NCBI RefSeq assembly: GCF_030408855.1
Contig: NZ_CP047358.1
Location: 930,001-994,000 of the forward strand
Source: Corynebacterium glaucum
Lineage (GTDB): Bacteria; Actinomycetota; Actinomycetes; Mycobacteriales; Mycobacteriaceae
Length of the DNA stretch: 64,000 nucleotides
Direction: 5' to 3'
The notes beneath the pieces were generated by a model. The model searched no databases. It worked only from the letters and a program-made list of their open reading frames with translations, and had not been told where the DNA came from. Numbering within the stretch: position 1 is the first letter of the stretch; every line of letters begins with the position of its first letter. The translations under genes and the position numbers were made by a program. Positions 1 through 8,173 of the stretch are shown one piece after another.

Positions 1-635
1 TCTTCGAACTCCTCCGGCGTGAAGTCGGAGGCGTAGGACTCCACGAGCTGCTGCGACAGTTCCAGTTCCTTGCTCGACACTTTCGCGCGGGACTTCACGC
101 CCTTGAACTCGCCGTCGAAGTCCAGCTCGCGGATCTCGTCGGCCCACATCATGCCCTGCAGCACAATGACCTTGCCCACCACCCGCAGCACGCCAAGGCG
201 CGTCTTCTGTCGCAGCGCGAAGCGCACCACCGCGATCAACTCGGTGTCTTCGAGCGTCTGGCGAAGCAGCAGGTACGACTTCGGGGTCTTGCCCTCGGGC
301 GCGAGGTAGTAAGACTTCTCCAGCATGATCGGGTCGATCTGGTCCGCGGGCACGAACTGTACGACATCGATCTCGTCGTTGTCGGCCTCGGGCAGGGAAG
401 CGAAGTCGTCGTCAGTGAGCACGACCGTATCCCCGTCTTCCTCGAAGGCTTTATCGATGTGCTTGTACTCGACCTTCTCTCCACAGACCTCGCAGCGGCG
501 CTCGTAGCGGATGCGCCCGCCGTCTTTGTCGTGGACCTGGTGGAAGGAGATGTCGTGGTCTTCGGCCGCGCCGAATGCTTTGACGGGAACATTGACAAGG
601 CCGAACGTGATTGAGCCGGTCCAGATTGCGCGCAT
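1..635 (-). CDS. ku: Ku protein, non-homologous end joining (C-terminus outside window)
   Basis: This is the prokaryotic Ku homodimer subunit, which binds double-strand DNA ends and recruits LigD. The reading frame is open from an ATG at 635 to the window edge, so about 211 codons are visible and the C-terminus is missing. The start MRAIWTGSITFGLVNVPVK is the characteristic Ku N-terminus. The region around RYERRCEVCGEKVEY and the stretch ending LSQQLVESYASDFTPEEFE also match the Ku core. It lies divergent from ligD with 37 bp between the start codons, the usual bacterial NHEJ arrangement. The start is chosen on family N-terminus conservation. Confidence 0.95.
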   Translation of the reverse strand, partial: MRAIWTGSITFGLVNVPVKAFGAAEDHDISFHQVHDKDGGRIRYERRCEVCGEKVEYKHIDKAFEEDGDTVVLTDDDFASLPEADNDEIDVVQFVPADQIDPIMLEKSYYLAPEGKTPKSYLLLRQTLEDTELIAVVRFALRQKTRLGVLRVVGKVIVLQGMMWADEIRELDFDGEFKGVKSRAKVSSKELELSQQLVESYASDFTPEEFE

Positions 636-672
636 GTGCAAAAGTGTACGGAAACAGGAGGGAGGCAAGCGC

Positions 673-2987
673 GTGGCGCAGCAAAGCACAAAAGTGCGCG
701 TTGACGGGCACGACCTCAAGGTCAGCAGCCTCGACAAGGTGCTCTACCCGGCCACAGGCACCACCAAGGCCGACGTCATGCGCTACTACCTCGAGGTCGC
801 CGATGTCATGGTGCCCAGATCGCGCGCCGGCCGGTGACTCGAAAACGCTGGCCAGATGGCGTCGATAAGCAAAGCTTCTTCCGAAAAGACCTGGAGGATT
901 CCGCACCGAGCTGGGTCACCACCGGGGAGATCGAGCACAAGACCTCGACGAATACATATCCGCTTGTCGACGGCCCAGCCGTGCTTGCTTGGTTCGCCCA
1001 AGTTGCCGCTCTTGAGCTGCACACCCCGCAGTGGCGCTTCGGTGCGGGCGATTCGAAGCTGAACCCGGATCGGCTTGTGCTCGACCTTGATCCCGGCGAG
1101 GGCGTGACGCTCGTGGAGACTGCGGAGATCGCGCTCGCGTGCAAAGAGGTGCTCGACGGGATGGGGCTGGTGAGTGTGCCGGTGACGTCGGGGTCGAAAG
1201 GCATTCACATCTACGCGGGGTTGGATGGGGAGACCGATGCGGCGGGCGTGAGCCAGGTGGCGAAGGCGCTTGCGCAGGCGCTGGAGGAGGAATACCCGGA
1301 GCGCGTGACGGCCGTGATGCGCAAGACGGAGCGCGCCGGGAAAATCTTTCTCGACTGGAGCCAGAACAACGGCAACAAGACGACGGTGAGTCCGTACTCG
1401 CTGCGCGGGCGGGAGCGGCCCACGGTGGCGACGCCGCGGACCTGGGAGGAGGTCGCGGAGCCGGGACTGAAGCACCTCGAGTTCGGGGAGGTGATGGAAC
1501 GCGTTCAGGACGGCATCAATCCGATCGCCGTGCTTGGGGGTGGGGAGGCGCCGGGGTCGGATGGCGACCGCCTGGCCACCTACCGCTCCATGCGTGACGC
1601 GACGAAGACCGGCGAGCCCGTGCCCGAGGCCGCGCCACGTCCGCGCAACGGGGTGCCCATCTTTGTGATCGGCGAGCACCACGCGCGCCGCCTGCACTGG
1701 GACTTCCGCCTTGAGCACGATGGCGTGCTCGTCTCCTGGGCCGTGCCGAAGGGTCCGCCGCTCGACCCGGAAAAGAACCGCCTTGCCGTGCAGACCGAAG
1801 ACCACCCGATTGAGTATGCCTGGTTCGAAGGCACGATTCCGAAGGGCCAGTACGGCGCGGGAGATGTGAAAATCTGGGACATCGGCACCTGCGAGATTGA
1901 GAAGTGGCGCGACGACGAGATCATCGCCGTGCTTTTCGGCCGCGACGACGGCGGTCTCGGCGGGGTCCCGCGCCGCTTTGCGCTGATTCGCACCGATGCG
2001 GAGGAAAACCACTGGCTGCTGAAGTTCATGAAGCGTCAGCCGGACGAGGCCACGCCAGCGCCGGGTGAGCTTGCCCCGCCGAAACCCATGCTTGCCATCG
2101 CCGGCACCAAAGCCGACATCGACCTCGCCATCAAAGACGGCGCCACCTTCGCGTTCGAAATGAAATGGGACGGCTACCGCATCATCGCCGACACCCGCGC
2201 CGGCACCACCCGCCTGATCAGCCGAAACGGCAAGGACTACACCTCACTCTTCCCCCACATCGAGGAGTTCGAGCAATTGCTTGACGACGCCACCGTCGAC
2301 GGCGAGCTCATCGCCCTCGGCGAGGACGGACGCCCCGATTTCTCGGCGCTGCACGGCGTGGACAAGCACGGTGCCACCGAGGGTGTCGAGCTGCGCTACA
2401 TGGCGTTCGACCTGTTGCGCCTCGGAGAGCGCGACCTCACTGGCGAGCCGTACACGGAGCGTCGTAAAGCTTTGGAAGCGCTGGGGGAGAGCGAGCACAT
2501 TGTTGTGCCTCCCGCCCATGCGGGCAGCTTCAAATCTGCTTGGCGGGTGGCTGAGGAAATGGGGCTGGAAGGGGTCGTCGCAAAGCAAACAAGCTCTGTG
2601 TACGAGCCTGGAGAACGAAGCCGCGCGTGGCTGAAGATCAAGCGGGCGCTGCACCAAGCGGTGGTGATTGTTGGGGTGCGCGAGGGCAAGTCGCTGCTGG
2701 TGGCGGTGCCGGATGAGGACGGCGAGCTGGCATACGCAGGGCGGGTGGGCACCGGGTTTTCTGCCGGGCAGTTCGCGGAGATTGAGAGGAAGCTGCGGCG
2801 CAGCCAGCGGAAAACGCCCCCGGTGGACGTTCCGAAGTCCGATACCGAAGGCGTTTTCTGGGTGACGCCGAAGTATGTTGCCGAGGTCGCACTTGCGGGC
2901 GCGACTGGAGGCAAGAAGGTGCGCCAGGCGTCGTGGCGCGGATGGCGCGATGACCTGGACCCCAGCGAGGTGCGCTGGGAGGTCTAG
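673..2987 (+). pseudogene. ligD: ATP-dependent DNA ligase LigD, frameshifted in the polymerase domain
   Basis: This is the multifunctional NHEJ ligase with domains in the order polymerase/primase, 3'-phosphoesterase, ligase. The start is GTG 673 behind a strong AGGAGG at 657. The first frame (VAQQSTKVRV...MVP) hits TGA at 835. The expected continuation, Q-I-A-R-R-P-V-T-R-K-R-W-P, is in another frame, so one base (probably a C in CCC near 814-816) is missing. Downstream, VLDLDPGEG carries the polymerase aspartates, HHARRLHWDFRLEHDG belongs to the phosphoesterase, and EMKWDGYR is the ligase KxDG adenylation motif. Repaired length is about 771 aa, normal for LigD. The stop overlaps a GTG (GTGA at 834), so re-initiation could still give a protein with a truncated polymerase domain. 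The base could be a sequencing error. Confidence 0.88.
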
Positions 2988-3023
2988 CTGGCCAGTTGAT
3001 CTCGCGCGAGACCGGCTCAGCGG

Positions 3024-3233
3024 CTACTTGTCGTCGCGGATTGTCGGGTGCTCGCCGTCGTCGTCCTGGCTGATGTCGTAGGTGAGCTGCGACTCCTCGA
3101 CAGAGTCGTCAGCTTCCTGGCCGTAGCCCAAAGCCGAACCGGTGTCCTGCGCGAACTGGTCGTCGTCGTGATCGATCGGCTTGTTCGTGCTGCCCTCAGT
3201 GGTGTAGCCGGGCTTTGCTGGATCGTTCTGCAT
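3024..3233 (-). CDS. Small acidic hypothetical protein (69 aa)
   Basis: This is a short, strongly acidic, probably disordered protein (MQNDPAKPGYTTEG..., ending HPTIRDDK). The ATG at 3233 follows GAAAGGAAC with good spacing, and a TAGTAT hexamer lies further upstream. It has no membrane segment, cysteines or recognisable domain. It converges on ligD and is divergent from the RNA-ligase-like gene. No function can be given. The clear ribosome binding site and uninterrupted frame argue that it is real. Confidence 0.7.
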   Translation of the reverse strand: MQNDPAKPGYTTEGSTNKPIDHDDDQFAQDTGSALGYGQEADDSVEESQLTYDISQDDDGEHPTIRDDK

Positions 3234-3343
3234 GCTTTCGTTCCTTTCACCAGTAAAACGTGGTGCATCCGATACTAGCGGGGGCGCTTTAACTGGAGTC
3301 TGCGACTGCCACACGCGCGGCCGAGCTGGCTAAGCTTCCAAGC

Positions 3344-3844
3344 GTGTCCCAGCGATCGCCCGAGAACATCCTGCTTCGCCTCCCCAAGGAGGAAGAGGAG
3401 GCTGTCCGGGCGATTTACGCTGCCCTAGCGGAGCGTGGCTTCCCGCAGCAGCACCAGCGCCCGCACGTCTCGATCACCTTCGCGCCCACCATGGACACCC
3501 GGGTGGTGGGGGAAGCAGCAGAACTCCTCCCGGGGCTTTTGCCAGAAGCTTTACGACGAGCTGGCGTCGTCATCTTCGGCACTAAATCGAAGCAGACAGT
3601 GACGTGGTTGCTTGAGGCCCCGGATGAGCTCGAACGCGCAGCCCGGCGCTTAAGCGCGATGAACCCCGACGGGCGCGGCGAGCGGTGGGTACCCCACCTG
3701 ACGATGGGCTTGCGCCTGCCGAAGGCCATCGTGCCGGACTACGTCGCGGCCTTGGGAGAGGTCACCTCGCCGCACTTCACCGAAATCACCGCGGAGCGCG
3801 CTGTGTTCTACCAGCCGCGACTGGGCACCGAGTTCGCTTTCTAG
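3344..3844 (+). CDS. 2'-5' RNA ligase / cyclic phosphodiesterase-fold protein
   Basis: This 166-aa protein of the 2H phosphoesterase superfamily contains two H-x-S/T-x motifs, HVSITF in the N-terminal half and HLTMGL in the C-terminal half. These form the paired catalytic histidines of 2'-5' RNA ligase-like and cyclic phosphodiesterase enzymes. The physiological substrate cannot be deduced. The start is GTG 3344, exactly 7 nt behind a TAAGCT hexamer and with no Shine-Dalgarno sequence, so the transcript is probably leaderless. Downstream it converges on the spermidine-synthase-like gene. Confidence 0.82.
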   Translation: MSQRSPENILLRLPKEEEEAVRAIYAALAERGFPQQHQRPHVSITFAPTMDTRVVGEAAELLPGLLPEALRRAGVVIFGTKSKQTVTWLLEAPDELERAARRLSAMNPDGRGERWVPHLTMGLRLPKAIVPDYVAALGEVTSPHFTEITAERAVFYQPRLGTEFAF

Positions 3845-3869
3845 CGCCCACTTCGTAACGCCTGGCAGC

Positions 3870-4661
3870 TCAGTCGTGGCGTGGGGCGGCGCCCGCGATG
3901 CGGTCCGCCATCCAAGCTCCGTCGCGGTCGCTGCCGCGCCACGGCACCTCGCCGTTGAACGCGAGGGGTGCGTCCGACGCGGCAATCACGACGTTGCCGT
4001 AGGCGCGTCCGGCGAGCATCTCCTCCGGACCCGCCACAGCTACGTGCGCGAACACCTCCCGCAGCCCCGCGAGCTCCGCACGCGTCTCCTCCAACCCGGC
4101 GCGGTCGCCGACGTTCGCCACGTACAGCCCACCCGGCGTTAGCACCGAACGCACCGCCCGAAAGAACTCCACCGTGGTCAGCGCGCGGGGAGTGTCGGGT
4201 CCGGCGAAGACGTCGCGGGTGATTGCGTGCACAGGGGTCGGGGCGTTGGAAGGGGCGTCGATAAGCGAATCGATGAATGCCCGAGCCTCCGCAACCTGAA
4301 TGGCAACCGGCGGGTCGAATGCCCACCGAACGAGCTCCGCAAGCTCGGCGTCGATCTCCACCGCGACCTGCTCGCCGCCGAAGCGATGAGCGAAATAGCT
4401 CGGCAGCGCGCACCCGGCCGCACCGAGATGCACCGCGCCCTCAGGGCGCAGCGCGTGCGACTCCGCAAATCCTGCGATCCAGCGCATGTAGTCGTACTCG
4501 AGCACCTCGGGCGCGCCGGGCACGACATACGACGACGGCACGCGGTTGACCTCGAGCACGTATCCGCCGTCGCGCGCCGGGTCCGCGACGATCGATGCCT
4601 CGCCAGTGTAAATCGGGTATGTGCCCGCGATGCGCTTCTTCGACGCCCGGGGCTTTCTCAC
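3870..4661 (-). CDS. Spermidine synthase-like Rossmann-fold protein
   Basis: This approximately 263-aa protein resembles the class I methyltransferase-like fold of spermidine synthases. It contains a glycine-rich nucleotide-binding segment (VHLGAAGCALPSYFAHR), an acidic strand end (VAVEIDAELAELV) and a TVEFFRAVRSVLTPGGLYVANVGD segment. Corynebacterial and mycobacterial homologues are annotated as spermidine synthases, but the true substrate is unknown. The start is placed at GTG 4661, whose GTGA overlaps the stop of the upstream efflux pump, a classic coupled junction; GTG 4670 is an alternative. A copy of the dispersed GTCGATAAGC motif (4257-4266) encodes SLIDAP within it. Confidence 0.75.
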   Translation of the reverse strand: MRKPRASKKRIAGTYPIYTGEASIVADPARDGGYVLEVNRVPSSYVVPGAPEVLEYDYMRWIAGFAESHALRPEGAVHLGAAGCALPSYFAHRFGGEQVAVEIDAELAELVRWAFDPPVAIQVAEARAFIDSLIDAPSNAPTPVHAITRDVFAGPDTPRALTTVEFFRAVRSVLTPGGLYVANVGDRAGLEETRAELAGLREVFAHVAVAGPEEMLAGRAYGNVVIAASDAPLAFNGEVPWRGSDRDGAWMADRIAGAAPRHD

Positions 4662-6118
4662 TCGCTCCACGACTGCGTCCGGTGGAAGCAGCAGGCGAGC
4701 ACCGCACCCGCCGCAATCACCGCGCCGGGCAGCCAGATGGTTGCGCTCATCGCCGCAGCAAAAGGTTCGTGGAGGGTTTCGGGGAGCGGTCCGCTTATCG
4801 ACGCTCCGCCGCCCACCCGAGCAGCCGCATCCTCGCCCAGCTGGCGTGCCAGTTGGGCAGACATCATCGCGGCGATCGCGGCCGAGCCGATGACGGCGCC
4901 GATTTGGCGCATCGTGTTGTACACCGATGAGCCGGAGCCAGCGAGGTGGCGCTCCAGGTTGCGCGTGGCCACCATGGACAGCGGGCCCCACATCATCGAG
5001 TTGGCCACGCCGTAGAGCACCGAGATGGCGTACATCCAGCGCGCGTCGACGGCGGGGGTGGTGATCAGCGCCGCCGCACCGATCGAGATGGCGGCCATGG
5101 TGAGGCCCGCGATAGCGAACGGCTTCGGGTCGTGAGTATTGGTGAGCCTGCCGATAGCGGGGGAGAGGAAGAACGACACCGCACCCGACGGCAGGATGAG
5201 CAGCGCGGCGTGTGTAGGCGTGAACTCCTGGACGGTTTGGACGTAGATCATCCACGGGATCGCGAACGTAGACACCGCGAAGCCGACAGTGGCGATCACC
5301 CCGCCGGCGAGAGCGAAGTTGCGGTTGGCGAACAACTCCAGCGGCACGAGCGCGTCCGTCCCGCGGCTCGCCTGCCAGCGCACGAACAGCACCATGGCTA
5401 CCGCACCGACTGCGAGGAGCGCCCACACGCGCCAATCCCAGCCAAAGTGCTGGGCCTCCTGAATGCCGTAGACCAGGCAGAACATGCCGATTGCGCTGAG
5501 TGCCATGCCGGCCCAGTCGAAGCGCCGGTTGGTCTGCTCCAGCTTCGGCACGAAAGTCATTGCCAGGATGAGGCCGACAACGCCGACTGGCACGTTGACC
5601 CAGAAGATCCACGGCCAGCCGCCGGCGTCGACAAGCACACCGCCTAGCAGCGGGCCGGTGACGGTGGCGAGGCCGGCGGTCGCGCCCCACACGCCCATCG
5701 CGCTGCCGCGCTGCTTCGGTGTGAAAGTGCGGATCATCACCGACATTGTCTGCGGGGTGACCAGCGCCCCGCCGAGGCCTTGGAACGCGCGGGCGGTGAT
5801 CAGTGCGGCGGCTGAGCTAGCCAGCCCGCAGGCGAGCGAAGATGCGGTGAAGAGCGCGAGGCCGATGAGGTAGATCGTGCGCGGCCCGAATCGGTCCCCG
5901 AGGCGGCCAGTGATCAAAAGCGGCACCGCGTACGCCAAAAGGTACGCGCTATTGACCCAGATGACCTCGTTATACGTCGCGTCCAGGCCTGACGAGATCG
6001 CGGGGATTGCCACCGAGACGATGGTCGAATCCACCAGGATCATGAAAAACCCCAGCATCATCGACCACAGAGCGGGCCACGGTGATGCGGATGTGGCCGT
6101 TGCAGGGGTCGTCGACAA
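4658..6118 (-). CDS. MFS multidrug efflux transporter, DHA2 (EmrB/QacA) family
   Basis: This 486-aa proton-driven drug/H+ antiporter has about 14 predicted membrane segments. Family marks include SMMLGFFMILVDSTIVSVAIP in helix 1, GRLGDRFGPR in loop 2-3 and the motif C-like TGPLLGG in helix 5. It sits 11 bp after the DUF4185 gene and overlaps the next gene by 4 bp, so the three are probably one operon. The start is TTG 6118 behind AGGAGC. This start region coincides with a variant copy of the dispersed motif (GTCGACAAGC, 6111-6120). A second, exact copy at 4793-4802 encodes ASIS near the C-terminus. Confidence 0.88.
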   Translation of the reverse strand: MSTTPATATSASPWPALWSMMLGFFMILVDSTIVSVAIPAISSGLDATYNEVIWVNSAYLLAYAVPLLITGRLGDRFGPRTIYLIGLALFTASSLACGLASSAAALITARAFQGLGGALVTPQTMSVMIRTFTPKQRGSAMGVWGATAGLATVTGPLLGGVLVDAGGWPWIFWVNVPVGVVGLILAMTFVPKLEQTNRRFDWAGMALSAIGMFCLVYGIQEAQHFGWDWRVWALLAVGAVAMVLFVRWQASRGTDALVPLELFANRNFALAGGVIATVGFAVSTFAIPWMIYVQTVQEFTPTHAALLILPSGAVSFFLSPAIGRLTNTHDPKPFAIAGLTMAAISIGAAALITTPAVDARWMYAISVLYGVANSMMWGPLSMVATRNLERHLAGSGSSVYNTMRQIGAVIGSAAIAAMMSAQLARQLGEDAAARVGGGASISGPLPETLHEPFAAAMSATIWLPGAVIAAGAVLACCFHRTQSWSE

Positions 6119-6129
6119 GCGAAAAGCTC

Positions 6130-7581
6130 CTAGAAAGGCAACATCTGCTGGACCTGAGGCGGCAGCAGCGGGCGCACGGTGGGCAACGCGACGGTGGCGA
6201 CACCGCCAAGCACCGCGAGGATGCTCAGCACGATTACCGCGGTGGTTGCGGAATCGTTCGACTCAGAGGACAGGGTCATTCGCTGCGGCTTCTGCTCGAC
6301 CAGAGAGTCCTCGGCCTGGGTCTCCGGGATGACCTGCGCGGCCGGGCGCTCCGTGACGGAGAGAGTCTCATCCGCAGGCAGCGCCGCAGAGTTGATGCCG
6401 AAGAACTTGTCCAAGCCCTTCACGTTGAACTGGGTGGACATGTAGCGGGCGTGGGTGTCGGTGTTCCATTGCGAGACCACGATGTCCATGTCCGCGATCG
6501 TCGAGCCTGGCACGATGTAGCCACCATACGGCTGGGAGAAATTGCCCGGGGTCTGCGCGTTGGACCAGGGGCCGTGCTTGGCCACCGTCGCCACCGGGAC
6601 GTTCGCCCAATCCTGCGCGAGGGTGTCGGAGATGCGGACCTCGATTGCCAAGGTCGCCTCGTTGAACATCACCAGTACCCACTTGCCCTGGATGTAGCGC
6701 AGGTTCATTTCGCCGGCCTCGATGTTCGAGCCGCTAAGGATCGGTGCGCCCGAGTCGCCCCACTTACCCGAAGCCGGGTCGAAGAGCTGCCACTTCGAGC
6801 GGTCCGCGATGTCCTGCTCGCGGAAGCGCGACAGGTACACCGGGTCGTCGCGCTTAAACTGCGTGGACACGACGTAGATGTAGCCGTCTGGGCCCTTCTC
6901 CCAGGAGATGAGGTTGCCCATGCCGCTCATGTAGTCGGCGGAGGTGGTGCCGATCGAGCTCCACGACTTGCCGCCGTCGGTGGACTTGAAGATCTCGGTG
7001 TCGCGCACGTTGCCGATGCCGTGGTTCCACATCGCTTGCATGTACAGCGTGCCGTCGAGGTTGATCACGTCGGACGGAATCAGCGTGAGCTCATCCTCGT
7101 GCAGGTACCCGACGGTCTGCTCGACGCGCTCGCCGCGGTTGAGCGGGCGGATGATCTCGATGAAGCCATCTTCGTTCATGCGCGCGACGACGCCGACCGG
7201 GCTCATCCAGTCACCCTCGCCGAAGCGCTGGCCGCTGAAAGAGTCGCCGAAGATCATCGCGAACTCGCCGCCACCCAGCGGAGCCATCGTGCCCAGGTCA
7301 GTCGCTCCGAGGCCGACGTGGCGCGAGTGCTTGCCGGCAACATCGTCCATGATCTGCACCACGGTGCCGTCGGGCATGGTGTACGGCTGCGACGCTTGCT
7401 TCTGCGGCGGGGCGGAGTTGTCCACCGTTGGGCCGGAGGAGCTAGACAGTTCCGAACTCAAACCGGAGCTGGAGCTTGACTGCGCGAGCGCGTCGGGCAC
7501 CACCGTTGCCGTAAGGATGAGTGCGGATGCGGTGGCGGCGCTCACGGCACCGGTAAGGCGGGGAAGGGGAGTGCGAGACAT
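6130..7581 (-). CDS. Secreted/anchored DUF4185 beta-propeller-like protein
   Basis: This approximately 483-aa exported protein begins with a signal peptide (MSRTPLPRLTG followed by a hydrophobic core ending ALA) and a serine-rich linker. It continues with a DUF4185 domain (GLGATDLGTMAPLGGGEFAMIFGDS, later DMDIVVSQWNTDTHARYMS). It ends with a single transmembrane segment (TTAVIVLSILAVLGGVATVAL) and a short tail. DUF4185 proteins resemble five-bladed propellers of glycan-active enzymes; the substrate here is unknown. Start ATG 7581 with AAAGGTAG upstream gives the best signal peptide; TTG 7611 is an in-frame alternative. Confidence 0.82.
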   Translation of the reverse strand: MSRTPLPRLTGAVSAATASALILTATVVPDALAQSSSSSGLSSELSSSSGPTVDNSAPPQKQASQPYTMPDGTVVQIMDDVAGKHSRHVGLGATDLGTMAPLGGGEFAMIFGDSFSGQRFGEGDWMSPVGVVARMNEDGFIEIIRPLNRGERVEQTVGYLHEDELTLIPSDVINLDGTLYMQAMWNHGIGNVRDTEIFKSTDGGKSWSSIGTTSADYMSGMGNLISWEKGPDGYIYVVSTQFKRDDPVYLSRFREQDIADRSKWQLFDPASGKWGDSGAPILSGSNIEAGEMNLRYIQGKWVLVMFNEATLAIEVRISDTLAQDWANVPVATVAKHGPWSNAQTPGNFSQPYGGYIVPGSTIADMDIVVSQWNTDTHARYMSTQFNVKGLDKFFGINSAALPADETLSVTERPAAQVIPETQAEDSLVEQKPQRMTLSSESNDSATTAVIVLSILAVLGGVATVALPTVRPLLPPQVQQMLPF

Positions 7582-7626
7582 CGCGATAGCTACCTTTGGC
7601 TTGCGGGGCAAAACATCTCGAATGTA

Positions 7627-7661
7627 GCAAAAATGCGGCCCGCCCAGTAGGGCGAACCGCG
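7627..7661 (-). terminator. Rho-independent terminator after the cupin gene
   Basis: Read on the minus strand, a GC-rich stem (GCGGTTCGCCC, TACT loop, GGGCGGGCCGC) is followed by ATTTTT. It lies 26 bp downstream of the cupin stop and ahead of the DUF4185 gene, so it separates the two transcripts. Confidence 0.75.
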
Positions 7662-7686
7662 TTTCACAGGTTGCGGGGGAGGCGGG

Positions 7687-8109
7687 TTACACGCCTGCGT
7701 CCTCGTGCGGGTCGTTGTCCGCGTCGTCCTTAGTCTCGTGGCGAGTCCCCGGCTCGTGCTCCGGCGGAGCGTAGATCGAGTACAGCTTCGCCGGCTTCTC
7801 GGACTCGTTGACAAAGTTGTGCCACTTGCCGGCCGGGACGAACGCCGCCCAGTCAGCGCCGACAACCTGGTCGACCTCGAGATCATCCTCGCTCGCGCCG
7901 ATCATTGCGCGCAGCTCGCCCTCTTCGAGGCGCAGGAACTGGTCGTGGTCGTCGTGAATCTCGGCGCCGATCTCGCCGCCCGGCTGGATGGTCATCACCG
8001 TCAGCTGCAGGTTCTTGCCGGTCCACAAGGTGTCGCGGAAGGCCTCGTTGTCCAGCGTCGCCTTTTCAATATCCACCACGTATGGGTTCGGGCCGTGGTC
8101 GTTGCTCAT
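7687..8109 (-). CDS. Cupin-domain protein
   Basis: This 140-aa single-domain cupin has motif 1 around GGEIGAEIHDDHDQFLRLEEGE, with metal-ligand-type histidines and glutamate, and motif 2 around FVPAGKWHNFVN. Proteins of this type bind a divalent metal and may act as isomerases, dioxygenases or binding proteins; no substrate can be inferred. ATG 8109 is preceded by GAAGGAGCGATT, better placed than the in-frame GTG 18 bp upstream. The C-terminal tail is acidic. Confidence 0.85.
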   Translation of the reverse strand: MSNDHGPNPYVVDIEKATLDNEAFRDTLWTGKNLQLTVMTIQPGGEIGAEIHDDHDQFLRLEEGELRAMIGASEDDLEVDQVVGADWAAFVPAGKWHNFVNESEKPAKLYSIYAPPEHEPGTRHETKDDADNDPHEDAGV

Positions 8110-8163
8110 AATCGCTCCTTCGCTCACCGGTTAGGTACAACTCCCACCGTAGCGAAGCTTTTC

Positions 8164-8173
8164 GCTTAACGAC
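8164..8173 (-). repeat. Dispersed-motif variant GTCGTTAAGC overlapping a stop codon
   Basis: Read on the minus strand this is GTCGTTAAGCGAAAAGCTTC, one base from the core GTCGATAAGC and matching the extended consensus. The TAA inside it is the stop codon of the gene at 8166-9638. The flank AGCGAA/TTCGCT is self-complementary. Confidence 0.7.

Noticed and set aside
2995..3023. Palindrome TCTCGCGCGAGA between ligD and the small acidic gene as a terminator
   Set aside because: No T-run on either strand and the stem is short.
7905..8111. Arginine-rich plus-strand frame opposite the cupin gene
   Set aside because: Arginine/proline/serine-biased composition typical of out-of-frame high-GC translation; no ribosome binding site.
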